Positions 24,640 through 35,574 of a DNA stretch of 64,000 nucleotides are shown in pieces. The position numbers were made by a program, and so were the translations under genes. A model generated the notes under the pieces. That model made no database searches and was not told the DNA's origin. It worked only from the letters and a program-made list of their open reading frames with translations. Source of the stretch: an uncultured bacterium (lineage in GTDB: Bacteria > Patescibacteriota > Gracilibacteria > Absconditabacterales > Absconditicoccaceae); contig CALMFT010000015.1 in assembly GCA_937862565.1 (NCBI GenBank), forward strand, positions 27,497 to 91,496, written 5' to 3'. The stretch's first letter is position 1. Each line of letters opens with the position of its first letter.

Positions 24640-25905
24640 ATGAATTTTGGTAAATCATTACTTCTTCTATCCTTGGGAATAATCATTGGAGTGAGCGGTA
24701 CAGGAATAACAAACTACGTTGCAAACAATATATTGGGAGATCCTACGATACCTTACATTGGTGATAAATCTAAACTCCAATCGGGACTTGATACCAAATT
24801 GAACATTTTGGATAAGTTATCTTGCGCTGAAAGATATCAAAAATTTGAAGATATATATAAGATATTGTGAGAAAACTATTATAGTGTAAGTTGAGTTTCT
24901 TTTGATCAATTGATGGAAGGAGGTTTGCATGGATTTGTGGGAGGACTCAAAGATTCTCATACCGTATATTTTGATAAACAAGAAAATGACGAATTCAATA
25001 AAGATCTCAAGGGAAGCTATGATTTTGAGGGAATTGGCGCAGTAATTGGTCAATCAAGCGATCAGATTATTGTTATGGATATTATTAAGGATTCACCATC
25101 TTACAAAGCTGGACTCAAGCCTCTAGATGCATTTTTACAAATCAATGGTGAATCTATAGAAGGTAAATCTGTTACTGATGTTGTAAATCTAATTCGTGGA
25201 CCAAAAGGTACGAATGTAGAGCTTACTCTTTTCTCTTCAAAAGATAAGAAAGTATTCAAGGTGAGTGTAATGAGAGATAAAATAGTTATTCCTGGAGTAA
25301 CATCGAAGATTTTTACAGGCGCACAATCTACAATAGGATATATCAGTATAGCAACGATGGGCGCAGAAACTACAAAGGACTTTGGTCTCAAGTATAATGA
25401 ACTTGTAGAACAAGGAGCAAAAGGGTTTATCATTGATTTGAGAGGAAACGGTGGAGGATTGCTTCCAGTGGCTAATGATATTGCAAGTTACTTTATTCCC
25501 AAGGATAAGATTGTTACGGTTACCAGATATAAATCACTACCTGAAGAAATATATTATTCTAAAGGATTGGCAAAAACAAATTATCCAGTAGTCGTATTGA
25601 TTGATGGGCTTTCGGCTTCTGCGAGTGAAATTCTTGCTTATGCTCTCAAATATCAAGCAAGCGCAAAACTAATAGGGACTACGAGTTTCGGTAAAGGAAC
25701 CATACAGACCCTCTATACTCTACCTGATAACTCAAGTATCAAATTTACAATCGGAAAATGGTTTACTCCTGATGACCTCAATGTTGATAAAACAGGTATA
25801 AAGCCAGATCAAGAAGTACTATTTGATAGAACTGGATTTGATGATAAAGCGATAGATAACCAACTCGAAGCTGCAAAAGTTTCAATTCGCTCGCTTATCC
25901 AATAA
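24640..25905 (+). CDS. S41 family C-terminal processing peptidase (CtpA-like)
   Basis: 421 residues. N-terminal helix (~5-27) exports or anchors it. PDZ domain ~120-205 (FEGIGAVIG...VMDIIKDSPSYKAGLKPLDAFLQING). Tail-specific protease domain: IGYISIATMG, FIIDLRGNGGG (~265), catalytic Ser in DGLSASASEI (~328) and catalytic Lys in TTSFGKGTIQ (~351). Only two TGA glycines despite ~45 Gly. Such proteases trim envelope proteins at their C-termini. trmB follows after 21 bases. Confidence 0.95.
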
Positions 25906-25926
25906 TTTAATTTTTCCAACTTACTT

Positions 25927-26571
25927 GTGTCAAAAACAAAAAGATATGCTGAATTTCAAGAATTTGAAAATTGCTATACCCTGCATCATGACGATAGCTC
26001 GATTGACTTGGAACTTGATTCCAGTAAAGACTTGATACTGGAACTGGGCTGTGGATCGGGTGTATATACGCTTGAGTTAGCGAAACGTTTTCCTGATAAT
26101 CAATTTATAGGAATAGATACCAAATCTGATAGATTGCATTTTGGAGCAGAGTATGCTTTGGAATATGATATTAGTAATACCAAACGGTTGTGGGCGAGCG
26201 TAGATCACATTACTCGTTGTTTTCCTCCATCGTCTGTAGATGAAGTGTGGATCACTTTTCCTGATCCGCGACATGGAAGAGATCGTCAAAAACTCAGCTC
26301 ACCAAAGTATCTAAAAATATATCAAACTCTCTTAAAACCTTGAGGAATAATACATATCAAAACGGATGATAAAAGTTTTTTTGATTATAGTCAGGAAGTG
26401 CTACCTACAGGAGGTTTTGAAATCCTCGGAACTCAGGAAGATATTTATAATAATCAGAAAACTGACGCGGAACATCTCATCGGCATCCAAACATATTACG
26501 AAAAAAAATGGCTTGAAGAAAAAAGAAAAGTATATTATCTTCGCGCTCAACTCCGCTCTGCAGCAGAGTAA
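25927..26571 (+). CDS. trmB: tRNA (guanine-N7-)-methyltransferase
   Basis: 214 residues from GTG 25927, 21 bases after the protease stop. SAM-binding motif LELGCGSGVYTLELAKRFP (~39), then FIGIDTKSDRL, WITFPDPRHGRDRQKLSSP (~107; the family's 'FPDPWxK.RH..RR' is altered) and KPGGIIHIKTDD with one TGA Gly. It methylates G46 in the tRNA variable loop. Length fits the family. The downstream repeat element begins about 10 bases after the stop. Confidence 0.92.
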
Positions 26572-26581
26572 ATATCTAAAT

Positions 26582-26855
26582 TTAACTTTTAGCACAAAAA
26601 ATTGACCTGCTAACTCATCTGTTCAACGGAGCAGGAATACAACATTATCGATCAACATCTCCTATACTTTGCGAGGCGTCAAAAACACAACATGATCAAT
26701 TTCAGTACCGATTATGTAAGCTTGATCAACTTCGGTTGAGACGTGGGTCCCCTTGGGTCGTCTCAACTTCTAAGATAAAACTCACTAGAAGCTTACCAAC
26801 ATAATGCTGTTTTTGACTAGACCTTTTGTTACTTTTGGGGCAATGCCAAAAGTAA
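26582..26855 (+). repeat. dispersed structured repeat, copy 1
   Basis: About 274 bases sharing three blocks with copy 2 (57867-58099): 31 identical bases (26677-26707), 34 identical bases (26735-26768) forming the stem GTTGAGACG/CGTCTCAAC, and ~54 identical bases (from 26806) ending in a hairpin TTACTTTTGG/CCAAAAGTAA. Between them this copy has its own hairpins: CCTGCT/AGCAGG (26606-26635) and ATTATG..TAAGCTT pairing with AAGCTTACCAACATAAT (26711-26806). The left terminal repeat is degenerate (TTAACTTTTAGCA). Confidence 0.85.
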
Positions 26856-26890
26856 TTAAAACTAGAAGAAAATCTTAATGATATCTCAGA

Positions 26891-29410
26891 TTATTTATCT
26901 ATATCTTCGTATTCGATTAAGAATTTTGCAAGTTCTCCATAAATTGCTCCGGCAGTCAATTCTCATCGCTGACTAGTATGAGGACGACGAACCTGAATTA
27001 CGATAGTATACTTTGTATTGTCTCTGGTTACTATTCCAGCAAATGATCAATTTGTCCAACCTACTCCATTTTGATATTGTCCGCGGAATGGAATTTGTGA
27101 AGTACCTGTTTTACCTGCAAGACTTTTTCAGACTATTGAAAATTTTTTAATCTGTCCTCCATTTACTACTTCATAAAGTGCCATCTTCATAAGTTCACTT
27201 ACACCCGCTTTGAGTATAAGTTTCTTAGTAGTTTTGGTGGGAGGTTTAACTGTGCCATCATGATAAGTTATTTTCTTTATTATGGTAGGACTTACTACAT
27301 AACCACCATTTACAATGGTGCTGTATGACATTGCCATCTGTATAGGAGTTACCAAAAGTCCTTGTCCAAATGAATTATTGAAGAATCTTGATTTTTCTTT
27401 ATTTTGAGAATTAGGTATTGATCCTGGAATTTCACCTGCAATTTCGATTCCAGTTTTTTTACCGAATCCAAATTTTTCTAGATAATTATAAAAAATAGGC
27501 TGACCAATTTTTTGAATAATGTGAATCATTCCTATATTACATGAAAATTGAAGTGCATGAAGGAAGGTGTTGGTTCACAAACAGGCACTGGAAACATTGG
27601 ATATAAAATAATCTCCTACCTGTAATTCTCCTTTATCGTAGTAAGTATCATACAATCCTATTTCATCTACATCCAGTCCTATTGCTGCAGTTATACCCTT
27701 AAAAATACTACCAGGCTCAAACGCTAAAGCTGTATTTTTATCTACAAGAGCCATTGGTCAAAAATAATTTTTATTCATATATTTTGGTACTTTATAATTG
27801 GATCTTTCAGACCGAGAAACTGGAAGATAAACTCATCAAGTTTTTTCATAAACAGGAATGTCTAAATATTGTGGATCATCAATAATCTTTGCGTATTCAG
27901 GATCAACAGGTTTTAGTTCATATATGGAATTTACAGTATTAGGATTGAAAGTTGGGGCATTTGCTAATCCTGCTATATTACCATTGTAAGGATCCATTAC
28001 TACGATACTGACACTATCTGCTTTGAAAGCATCAAGATAAAAAGCTGTCATTTCTTCGATTTTTTTTTGAATATTGGGTTCGATTGTAAGAGTTATATCA
28101 GACCCATTTACTGGATTACTAAGTTGTAAATCATCAGCTCCGTTTTGTCCTGCTCCTGGCGCTCCAAATCAGATTATTTGCCCATCTTTTCCTTTGAGTA
28201 AATTATCTCGAAATTGCTCGATTCATGTAATAGGATTGCCATCTTTGTCCAAATATCATAAAACATGAGATGCAAATGATCAAAAAGGATATTCTCTAAT
28301 TGTTTTTTCTTCAAAACCAAGACCATGTAATAAAGGTATCGTATCTTCTTCACTATATTTTATCTTCTTCTTTCTTTTGTCTGCAAGCTCATTTGCTTTT
28401 TGAGACCATCGATATTCTTTTCTATCTTTCAATTTTGTTGCTAATTCTTGATTGAGATCACTAGCAATTTTCACATATCTATTATCTTGAGGCTCCAAAG
28501 TATCTTTTATATTTTTGTATGGCAGATTCACATGATTTTTAGAGAGAATGGCGTAAAGCTGAGTAGCTGCTTGGATTCTATCACTTTCTTCTTCCATAGG
28601 AATTAGGTAGAGTAAATCATCATCAATAATTACAAAAGGTAGATTTGCAGTAACTATATCATCTTTTAAGTCAGTATTTTCTAATGAAGTGAGGTAATTT
28701 CTTTTTTTTATTCACTGAGAAATCATTACTGCAAGTTGTTCACGTATCAGATTTCTAACTTCAGTATAGCTCATTTCGCTCAATAATTTATCAAGAGTGT
28801 TTTGATAGGCTATAAGTGATTCTTGATATTGAGTTATAAGAGTTTGAGATTCGGCTCTTAGTTTGTCCATTCCACTCATGGTATTTGGTAAACTTATAAG
28901 TCCTGTAGAGTTTGCAATTCCTGAGCCTAGATAAAATAATTGAGGTTTATTTGGTAATAAATCTTTTTTGGTGAATTTTTGTAATTGGTATAAACATGCT
29001 TCAGGATCCATAAACTGATTGACTTCACCTTGAGGACAAAAATGTTGCATCAAGACTGGCGTAAGGTCACTGATCACTTTTTCTTTGTCTATAACATATT
29101 TTGGATCTATAAAAATATCATATCTACTAGAATTGGAGGTGAGTTTGATGCTTTGTCCAGAAGGGGATTCTATAAAAATATTTCCTCTTTTGGCTTTAAT
29201 ATTGATATGTTGAAAATGTAAGTCAATAAGTTTTTGATCGTAAAAATCGTGGCGCACGATCTCTAACTGGATTAATCTGATCATTACTATTATAAATAAA
29301 GCCACAAACCCAATACAAATCCACATTTCTTTGGTGAGACCTTGAATGATTTGAAAAAAATTTATCAAAAAATTATGTTGTTCTTTAGATTTTTTTTGTT
29401 TTGCTACCAT
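26891..29410 (-). CDS. class B penicillin-binding protein (FtsI/PBP2-like transpeptidase)
   Basis: 839 residues from ATG 29408-29410 (an upstream in-frame ATG at 29431 would lie before the -10 box). Helix ~30-52, then the PBP dimerisation domain (LIDLHFQHINIKAKRGNIF), and a transpeptidase domain with EPGSIFKGIT (SxxK, ~568), FSCNIG (SxN, ~625) and LAGKTGTSQIP (KTG, ~767). Longer than typical FtsI (~580), with a Lys/Glu-rich insert at ~270-400. It crosslinks peptidoglycan in septal or side-wall growth. gatA lies 41 bases upstream on the same strand. Confidence 0.92.
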
Positions 29411-29416
29411 AGTTAG

Positions 29417-29422
29417 ATTATA
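29417..29422 (-). promoter_or_regulatory. -10 box TATAAT adjacent to ATG
   Basis: Minus-strand TATAAT ends 6 bases before ATG 29410, so a transcript from it would be leaderless for the penicillin-binding protein. Confidence 0.45.
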
Positions 29423-29450
29423 ATAATACAATATCTGAATATTTTATATA

Positions 29451-30863
29451 TTATGATTTATTTGTGTGCTCTTCAATGATAGTTCACATTTGAAAAATGA
29501 TCTGATCATTATTTGGTTTGGCCATAATATGTATTCCTAGTGGTAATTTTTCTCACTCTACTTCTCAAAATCACATAGGTAAAGACATAGCTGGAGATCA
29601 GATAAGATTGGCAGGGACAGTATACATATCTGCCAAATAATCTGCCAAAGGATCGTTGCTGTGTCCTCCAATCTTCCAAGGTCGCACCGGGCTTGTAGGT
29701 CAGATTATAATATCATATTTCTCAAATATCTTCATAAATTCTCCTTTGATCATATCTCTTACGGTCAATGCTTTATTGTAATATTGGTCTGCAAAACCAG
29801 AACTCAATACATACGATCCGATCAATAATCTTCTTTTTACTTCTTCTCCAAATCATTTGTTTCTAATATCTTTATAATAATCTGATAAGGAATCGAACTG
29901 AGTAGTGTCTTCTTGTAAGCCATGCTTGATACCATCAAATCTCGAAAGGTTGGTGCTTGCTTCGGCAGGCATAATAATATAATAAATCGCAATCAGATAC
30001 TGAAGTAAATCAAAATCAATAAAATCTATACTTTCTATGCGGGAGTCAGATTTTAATCCTTCGAGATAGCTTTCTGTTTTTTCTTTGATTTGAGAGTCTA
30101 TACCTTGTTCGTAGAAACTATTGAGACTACATACTCTGAGTTTTTTGGAAGCCACATCGGAAGTGATAGGACTCTGATTTTCAATGCTGTTCATGTCCAT
30201 CGTATCAAATCCTTTGATCACATTAAACAAGATTCTTGCGTCTTCTACGGTTTTGGTAAGTGTACCGACTTGATCAAGTGAGTTTGACATGGATTGTACT
30301 CCGTATCTTGAAACCATCCCGTATGTTGGTTTAAATCCTACGATCCCACAAAACGCAGCCGGAAGTCTCACTGACCCTCATGTATCTGTACCCAAACTAG
30401 CTAAACATTCATCGTTTGCTACACTTGCAGCAGAACCAGAACTAGAACCTCACGGAACTCTGGCGTGATCTCGAGGATTGAGAGTTGGTCAAAAAGCAGA
30501 ATGTTCTCCACTTCCACCCATCGCAAACTCATCCATATTATTTTTTCAGATCATCAATCCTCCCGCTTCTTCAAGCTTTCTAAAACAAGTAGCACTAAAT
30601 TCTGGAATGTAATTTTCTAGCATTTTGGATCCACAAGTACTTTTTACATCTTTAGTCATGATGAGATCTTTGATCCCAATTGGTGCAGCATGAAGTGCCT
30701 TGGATGAAAAATCCTCTTTATGTTCGTTTGCGTATTCTTCAGCTGAAAAAACCCAAGCATTGAGTTCATTGATACCTACTTTTTCTTGGTATTTTTTGAT
30801 GATCTCGAGAGCATTGATTTCGCCAGATTGTACTCAGTGTATATATGATTGTAGAGTTAACAT
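29451..30863 (-). CDS. gatA: Asp-tRNA(Asn)/Glu-tRNA(Gln) amidotransferase subunit A
   Basis: 470 residues from ATG 30861-30863. Amidase signature: catalytic Lys in PIGIKDLI (~75), [13 protein letters not shown] with cis-Ser and Ser nucleophile (~150-160), [25 protein letters not shown] (~168-190). C-terminal YDIIICPTSP and [10 protein letters not shown] fit GatA. It supplies ammonia from Gln to convert mischarged Glu-tRNA(Gln) or Asp-tRNA(Asn). gatB and gatC are not in the window. Few TGA glycines, at variable positions. Confidence 0.96.
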
Positions 30864-31025
30864 TGTTGGGGAGTAGTAAATATCAAAGAGTGAATTTTAT
30901 ATTTATCTTCACAACTTAATTAATAATTTTATTGATTCAAACTACCAGAAAAAAGATTAATTTTTAATACTGTTCACCAAAGCTTATTGTTTAGTCATTT
31001 ATTTGACAAAAATTAATAAAAACAT

Positions 31026-31031
31026 TATAAT
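31026..31031 (+). promoter_or_regulatory. -10 box TATAAT
   Basis: TATAAT 27 bases upstream of ATG 31059. Confidence 0.4.
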
Positions 31032-31058
31032 ATATTATTTATTATTATTTTGAAAAAC

Positions 31059-31517
31059 ATGGAGAGAGATGAAAAACTGATATCGGAGGTAGAGTCTACA
31101 GTAATAAAAAACTTGGCACTTAAATTCAGATTGCCAGTAAATGAAATACATTCTATTTTGGATGAAGTTACTTCTGGTACTAAGGATAATGAGAGCGAGT
31201 CGTTTGCTCAATCAAAAAAAATAAATGAAGAATTTGTAGAACAAAAACAAAATCAAATTGATTTTGCTTTAAAACTCAAATCAGAAGAGAGACTTGGAAA
31301 TATTCAAGAAGCACTTTTATTGGGAATAGAACAAAATACTAAGGCTATGAAATATTGAATGCAAGAAAGTTTAGAGCAAAATACTAAGGCTATGAGAGAT
31401 TGAATGCAAGAAAGTTTAGATAAAAATACTTATCTTATTCATAGAAATATAGAGCTTATGGGCGATTTAATTACTGCAATTAATAATTTAAAGGATGAAA
31501 TAAAGTATAGATTATAA
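31059..31517 (+). CDS. coiled-coil protein with tandem 15-residue repeat
   Basis: 152 residues, ATG 31059 to TAA. Mostly helical and charged with Gln/Asn-rich heptads. Residues ~97-126 hold two copies of 'EQNTKAM-(K/R)-(Y/D)-GMQESL', each with a TGA glycine at the same position, then 'DKNTYLIHRNIELM'. No membrane helix. Function unknown; it may be a scaffold or a phage/plasmid-type coiled-coil protein. It stands alone between gatA and ruvA with its own promoter. Confidence 0.65.
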
Positions 31518-31575
31518 ATAAGATTATGTCTGAAAATAAAAACAAATCAATTTGTAAAGCTTAATGAATCTATTT

Positions 31576-32127
31576 TTATAACTTTCCAATAACTCGAGTA
31601 ATTACCTGAGACATTGTAGATTGATCTACGGTTTCTGTATATTCTCAAAGAAGTTGTTTAACTCTTTCGCTATCATAACCCAGTCCTTTACAGTATTTTA
31701 CAATATCTCTTGCTACTTTGCTATCTCCGTGAATCTTGAGAAGATCGTCAGCTTTGATTACTGATTTGAGTTCTACTACCAACCTTTTTGCAGTTTTTGG
31801 ACCTACTCCAGGAATTTTTTGGAAGTATGTAATATTCATGGTCTCGACTGCCTTCTCTAGATCTTGATAATTGAGATTGGAGATAGTAAATGCTGTCTTT
31901 GCTCCAATTCAGCTTATTTTAATTAATTTCAAAAAAAGTGATTTTGGTTCTACAGTATCTCGAGCAAAATAAAATACTGTTTTTTGGTTATCATCCATCA
32001 ATGGGAAAAGATGGTAGGTTCAAGAATTTTGAATTCATTGATAGTCAGCTTGTATGCCTAAAAAATCATTGCTGATATATTGGAACTCACCAAAGTGTTG
32101 TATTTTACCTGTTATTAAATGAAACAT
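31576..32127 (-). CDS. ruvA: Holliday junction branch migration protein RuvA
   Basis: 183 residues, ATG 32125-32127. N-terminal OB fold (MFHLITGKIQHFGEFQYISNDFLG), first HhH around LKLIKISGIGAKTAFTI (TGA Gly), second HhH FQKIPGVGPKTAKRLVVEL (~107) and a short C-terminal RuvB-binding domain (DIVKYCKGLGYDSERVKQLL). Slightly shorter than the usual ~200. It binds four-way DNA junctions and recruits RuvB. It follows the small membrane-protein gene by 56 bases. Confidence 0.94.
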
Positions 32128-32183
32128 TGAACAATAATGATAATTTAAAATGAAAATAATCTATAATCTGAAACTGTTCATTA

Positions 32184-32606
32184 TTACAACTCTATATCCA
32201 ATTCATTTCATTGCGTATCTATTGGCTGAGAGAAAATCTTAGATTGTGGGTAGCCATTTTTGACAATATCTGTGATAGAAAACATTTCTTTGGTTAGCTC
32301 GCTAACTCTGATAAACACATTTCTTGGTGTGTAGTATTCATATCCTTCAACTTTTGCTCTTTTGAATAACACCGGGAAGATAAATAAGAACAATAAACAA
32401 AGTATTAATCCTATAATCATGTACTGTAATCCATCTCGAGCTTTTTGTTGTTTTGCAACATCTCCATGCGAAAAGATAAATCTAATAGCAGAATTTAAAA
32501 ATGCATAAATGCATCCTGCAAAAATCAAAACCACAATCCCAGCTAAGACTGTAAGAACAACCCAAGGAATCATATTTGTATCGTAGGTACTAGCTAAGGG
32601 ATCCAT
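32184..32606 (-). CDS. small pilin-like membrane protein (paralogue-like of 3765-4181)
   Basis: 140 residues. Helices at ~12-38 and ~58-80, connected by FIFSHGDVAKQQKARDGLQYMI. This loop (small hydrophilic, Gly, then Lys-rich) is like FFGKEKEGIESAQKAVKR in the gene at 3765. C-terminal ~55 residues are soluble. VirB2/TrbC-like topology; a secretion or pilus role is inferred from topology only. Shares a likely transcript with ruvA. Confidence 0.5.
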
Positions 32607-32798
32607 AAATAATCGTTCGATATATAAGGTTAAAGTGAATATACACTATACCCAAGTGATTCTAAAAATCAAATTGATTGTGGGTGAATTCACTTATGAG
32701 AGATTATTTTTTGCTAGTCTTGTAGATTTAAATTGCTATATACATTGAATTATTTTTTTTGTACAGTGCTATTGTTAACGTTATAAAATTAAATTGTT

Positions 32799-32876
32799 AT
32801 GAGTAGTGATCAAAAAGGTGGACAAGACATCATTTCGTTTGTACCCGATGTAATCGTTGATCTTATTAATATCTAA
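32799..32876 (+). CDS. 25-residue peptide with its own transcription unit
   Basis: ATG 32799 to TAA 32874-32876; sequence starts MSSDQKGGQD and ends VDLINI. A TATAAA-like box (~32780) lies just upstream and a strong terminator begins 14 bases after the stop. The compact promoter-ORF-terminator arrangement argues for a real small gene or a small RNA. No family recognised. Confidence 0.4.
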   Translation: MSSDQKGGQDIISFVPDVIVDLINI

Positions 32877-32890
32877 GATTAAAAACCGAT

Positions 32891-32926
32891 TATGAGCTGA
32901 GATTATTATCTTAGCTCATTTTTTTA
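32891..32926 (+). terminator. Rho-independent terminator
   Basis: Stem ATGAGCTgAGA/TCTtAGCTCAT with a short loop and T7, after the 25-residue ORF. Confidence 0.85.
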
Positions 32927-32930
32927 ATAC

Positions 32931-32959
32931 AAAAAACATAACTGGGAAGTTATGTTTTT
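32931..32959 (-). terminator. terminator for the rpmG-rpsP transcript
   Basis: AAAAACATAACT-ggga-AGTTATGTTTTT, 22 bases past the rpsP stop on the minus strand; symmetrical, so possibly bidirectional. Confidence 0.85.
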
Positions 32960-32981
32960 GAAACTTAGAAGAAAGTATTTA

Positions 32982-33272
32982 TTATTTTTGTTTACTTGCT
33001 TTTTGAGCAGTTCTAATAGTGAAAAATTTTGTGAATACTTCATCTTTTGATCTTGAATAAGCTAGTTTTGCAACTCTATCAGATAATTGAGTTCCTTGAG
33101 AAATTTGTGCTTTCAATTGTTCGATATCAACTTGGAATTCATGTCTCAAAGGATTGTATCGTCCAAGTACTTGAGTATATCCAGATTTTACAGGTTTTTT
33201 ATGGTCAGTAAGTACGATTCTGAAAAATGGTAGATTTTTTTGTCCAGTTCTTGCGAGTCTAATAATTTGCAT
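32982..33272 (-). CDS. rpsP: 30S ribosomal protein bS16
   Basis: 96 residues: MQIIRLARTGQKNLPFFRIVLTDHKKPVKSG.. is the bS16 pattern (I.R..R.G.K..P.yRIV..D), followed by LGRYNP. C-terminal extension Lys-rich. No TGA glycine. Preceded by rpmG (49 bases), an unusual pairing. Confidence 0.96.
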   Translation of the reverse strand: MQIIRLARTGQKNLPFFRIVLTDHKKPVKSGYTQVLGRYNPLRHEFQVDIEQLKAQISQGTQLSDRVAKLAYSRSKDEVFTKFFTIRTAQKASKQK

Positions 33273-33321
33273 TGATAATAAAATAATAATTAAAATGGTG
33301 AGAGTAGTCTATGAGCAACTT

Positions 33322-33498
33322 TTATTTCAACTTAAGTCTTACTTTATGCAAAGTATGCTTTCTAAGTTGTGGACAATACTTCATCAATTCAATTTTTTGA
33401 GTATTGAGTTTATTGTAAGTAGTAACATAATTTTGTGCTCCAGATTCAGTACAAATGAGTCCTACTAGAATTCTTGCTCCTTTTTTTTTCTTAGCCAT
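33322..33498 (-). CDS. rpmG: 50S ribosomal protein bL33
   Basis: 58 residues from ATG 33496-33498 ([19 protein letters not shown]). C-terminal [12 protein letters not shown] matches bL33. Of the two CxxC zinc knuckles only the first Cys of each remains (CTES, CPQL), so zinc binding by four Cys is not possible. The start is chosen because upstream codons are not L33-like. Confidence 0.93.
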   Translation of the reverse strand: MAKKKKGARILVGLICTESGAQNYVTTYNKLNTQKIELMKYCPQLRKHTLHKVRLKLK

Positions 33499-33733
33499 TT
33501 TTTTTATCCAAAATAAAGTAAATAGAGTTTTGAATTGATCATTCAAAGGTGATGTACTTTTATAATAATTTTTCGTACAAATTCAAGTCAGATTATTTTC
33601 AATTTACAAATATTGAGATTGTGTTACTATATTGACTGAACTATTGTAAATCAGATGCATATTGTTATTTCTTAGTAGTGATCATATCGGTACTAAACAC
33701 TAATTTTTTGCAAATTTAAACTTACATATTCAA

Positions 33734-35242
33734 ATGAAACTTTTTTTTGATCGTTCAGATAGTTTTTATAAGATTTTTAAAAGTATAGAAAAAATTCCTG
33801 ATGGAAAAACTATTACTATAGAAATTCATCCATATAATCAATTTTTTAAAAATATACGACGAGGAAAGCAATTACTTGAGCTCCTTAAAGAAAAAAAAAT
33901 ATCATATTCGGTGCTTACTAATTCAGATTTTGTGACTTCTTATTTCCAAGAACTGTGAGAAGTGCCAGTAGTAAATAAAGACAATAAACTCAAAAATTTT
34001 GTTCAGGCAGTATACAACTTTTTTTTCAATATCAAAAGTTTCCATCTTCAAATGCTCTCCAAAAAGGATTACCTTTCATTTGTAGTATTAGCATTGGAAT
34101 CGTTAATTGTGCTTATCGCAATTTATATCTTCTGAGTAATTCTTGTACCTACTGCTGTTGTAGCAATCAAACCTAGTTTCAATATTGAAGAAGTCGCTTA
34201 CAACTTTAGGTATTACCCTATTGAAACCCCATTGGCTGGTGAAGATCTTAAATTTATTTCTATTCCTTATTATAAATCAAGCATTGAGAATGAATCCAAT
34301 TTTTCAGTGCCAGTAAGCAACATCGTGGATACCGTAATCAATGCTAAAGGATTTGTGAAATTTACCAATAATCTTGGAGCTTCGCTTACCCTCAAGCCTA
34401 GCACCAAATTGGTCACCAAAGATGGTATTCTGTTAGCGACTCTTGATTGGGTTACTGTACCCGCAAAGGGAAATGTTGTAGTGCCTGCCGAAGCATTAGA
34501 TAGAGATGATAAAAACGATATAATCTGAAATAGAGGAAATATAGCGGCTGGTACTACGCTTGAAGTAAAAAATCTTCAATGAACTGTAAAGTCAAATATA
34601 TTAGTTAGCGCTACGGTTAATTTTACCGGTGGAAAGAACTTTAGTGAATGAGTCATTGTTCAAGCTGATTTGGATAACTTTAAAGTGAAGGCTAAAGAGC
34701 AACTCAATAAAGTCAAAAGGGATATTATCATGAAACAAGTAAAAACTGAAACTCTCAAACCTCTGCTTTTTGATGATATGATTGAGGGCGAATTGGGTGA
34801 AATAAAGTTCAATAAAAATATAGGAGAAGTAGCAAGTGTGCTTGATGGTTCACTAAAACAAAAAATTGTTTTCCGTTATATTCGTTGGGATGAGCTGATG
34901 AGCGCAGTTTACAAATTTACTTCTCAAAGATCCAACCAATCATTTTCTTTGGTGGAGATAGATAGAAATAGTGCAGTATTATATGATAGATTCGTTTCTT
35001 CAACAGGAATATATATCATACCTACCAAAATAAATACTATCCGAGGATACAATTTTTCTACAGATATTGCTTGATTAAAAAGTCAGATAAAACAAAAAAT
35101 TTCAGGTATGACAAAAGAAGCAGCCGCACAATCACTACTAACTTTTTCTAATATTGGAGCTGCTGAAATTAAAATTTCACCATTTTGGATTCATAAAATT
35201 CCAAATGTTATGAGCAGAATAAAGATTGAATTAGTTAAATAA
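33734..35242 (+). CDS. membrane-anchored protein with large extracytoplasmic domain
   Basis: 502 residues, six or seven TGA glycines. Cytoplasmic N-terminal ~110 residues (MKLFFDRSDSFYKIFKS..), one helix ~118-142 (YLSFVVLALESLIVLIAIYIFG), then ~360 extracytoplasmic residues. The segment GNIAAGTTLEVKNLQGTVKSNI...FTGG has the look of baseplate-J-like beta domains ('G..L..G....V'). No catalytic motif. Isolated, flanked by rpmG (divergent) and tRNA-Leu. Confidence 0.65.
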
Positions 35243-35253
35243 ACAATAAAAAA

Positions 35254-35275
35254 AACTTAGCAATAATGCTGAGTT
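35254..35275 (+). terminator. probable terminator hairpin
   Basis: AACTTAGCA-ataa-TGCTGAGTT, 11 bases after the stop; weak T-tract. Confidence 0.5.
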
Positions 35276-35293
35276 ATAATTCTTAATAAGATT

Positions 35294-35374
35294 TGCCGAG
35301 AACAGGACTCGAACCTGCACACCAAAAGATACTGCGTTCTAAGCACAGCGTGTCTACCATTCCACCATCTCGGC
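35294..35374 (-). tRNA. tRNA-Leu (UAG)
   Basis: Minus strand: acceptor GCCGAGA/TCTCGGC, anticodon loop CTTAGAA in stem CTGTG/CGCAG, long variable arm (class II), T-loop GGTTCGAGTCC. CCA is not encoded, unlike the other two tRNAs here. Confidence 0.94.
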
Positions 35375-35574
35375 ACTAATGAACAATCCACTTATGAGTA
35401 GGGATTCTAATAGTTTTTTTCTCACATATTACAAGATCTGTTTTAGAACTATTGGATACTGCCATTAATTAGCAATTGACTACTTTCTGATATTCATTAG
35501 TATTATAAAATCTAAAATACAAATAGTTAATAAAATTAAATTAATTTTTTATTTACTCTACACTATATCTGATT

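Noticed and set aside
26582..26855. Repeat copy 1 as a protein-coding gene
   Set aside because: No frame with start and conserved codons; differences between copies keep base pairing rather than a reading frame.
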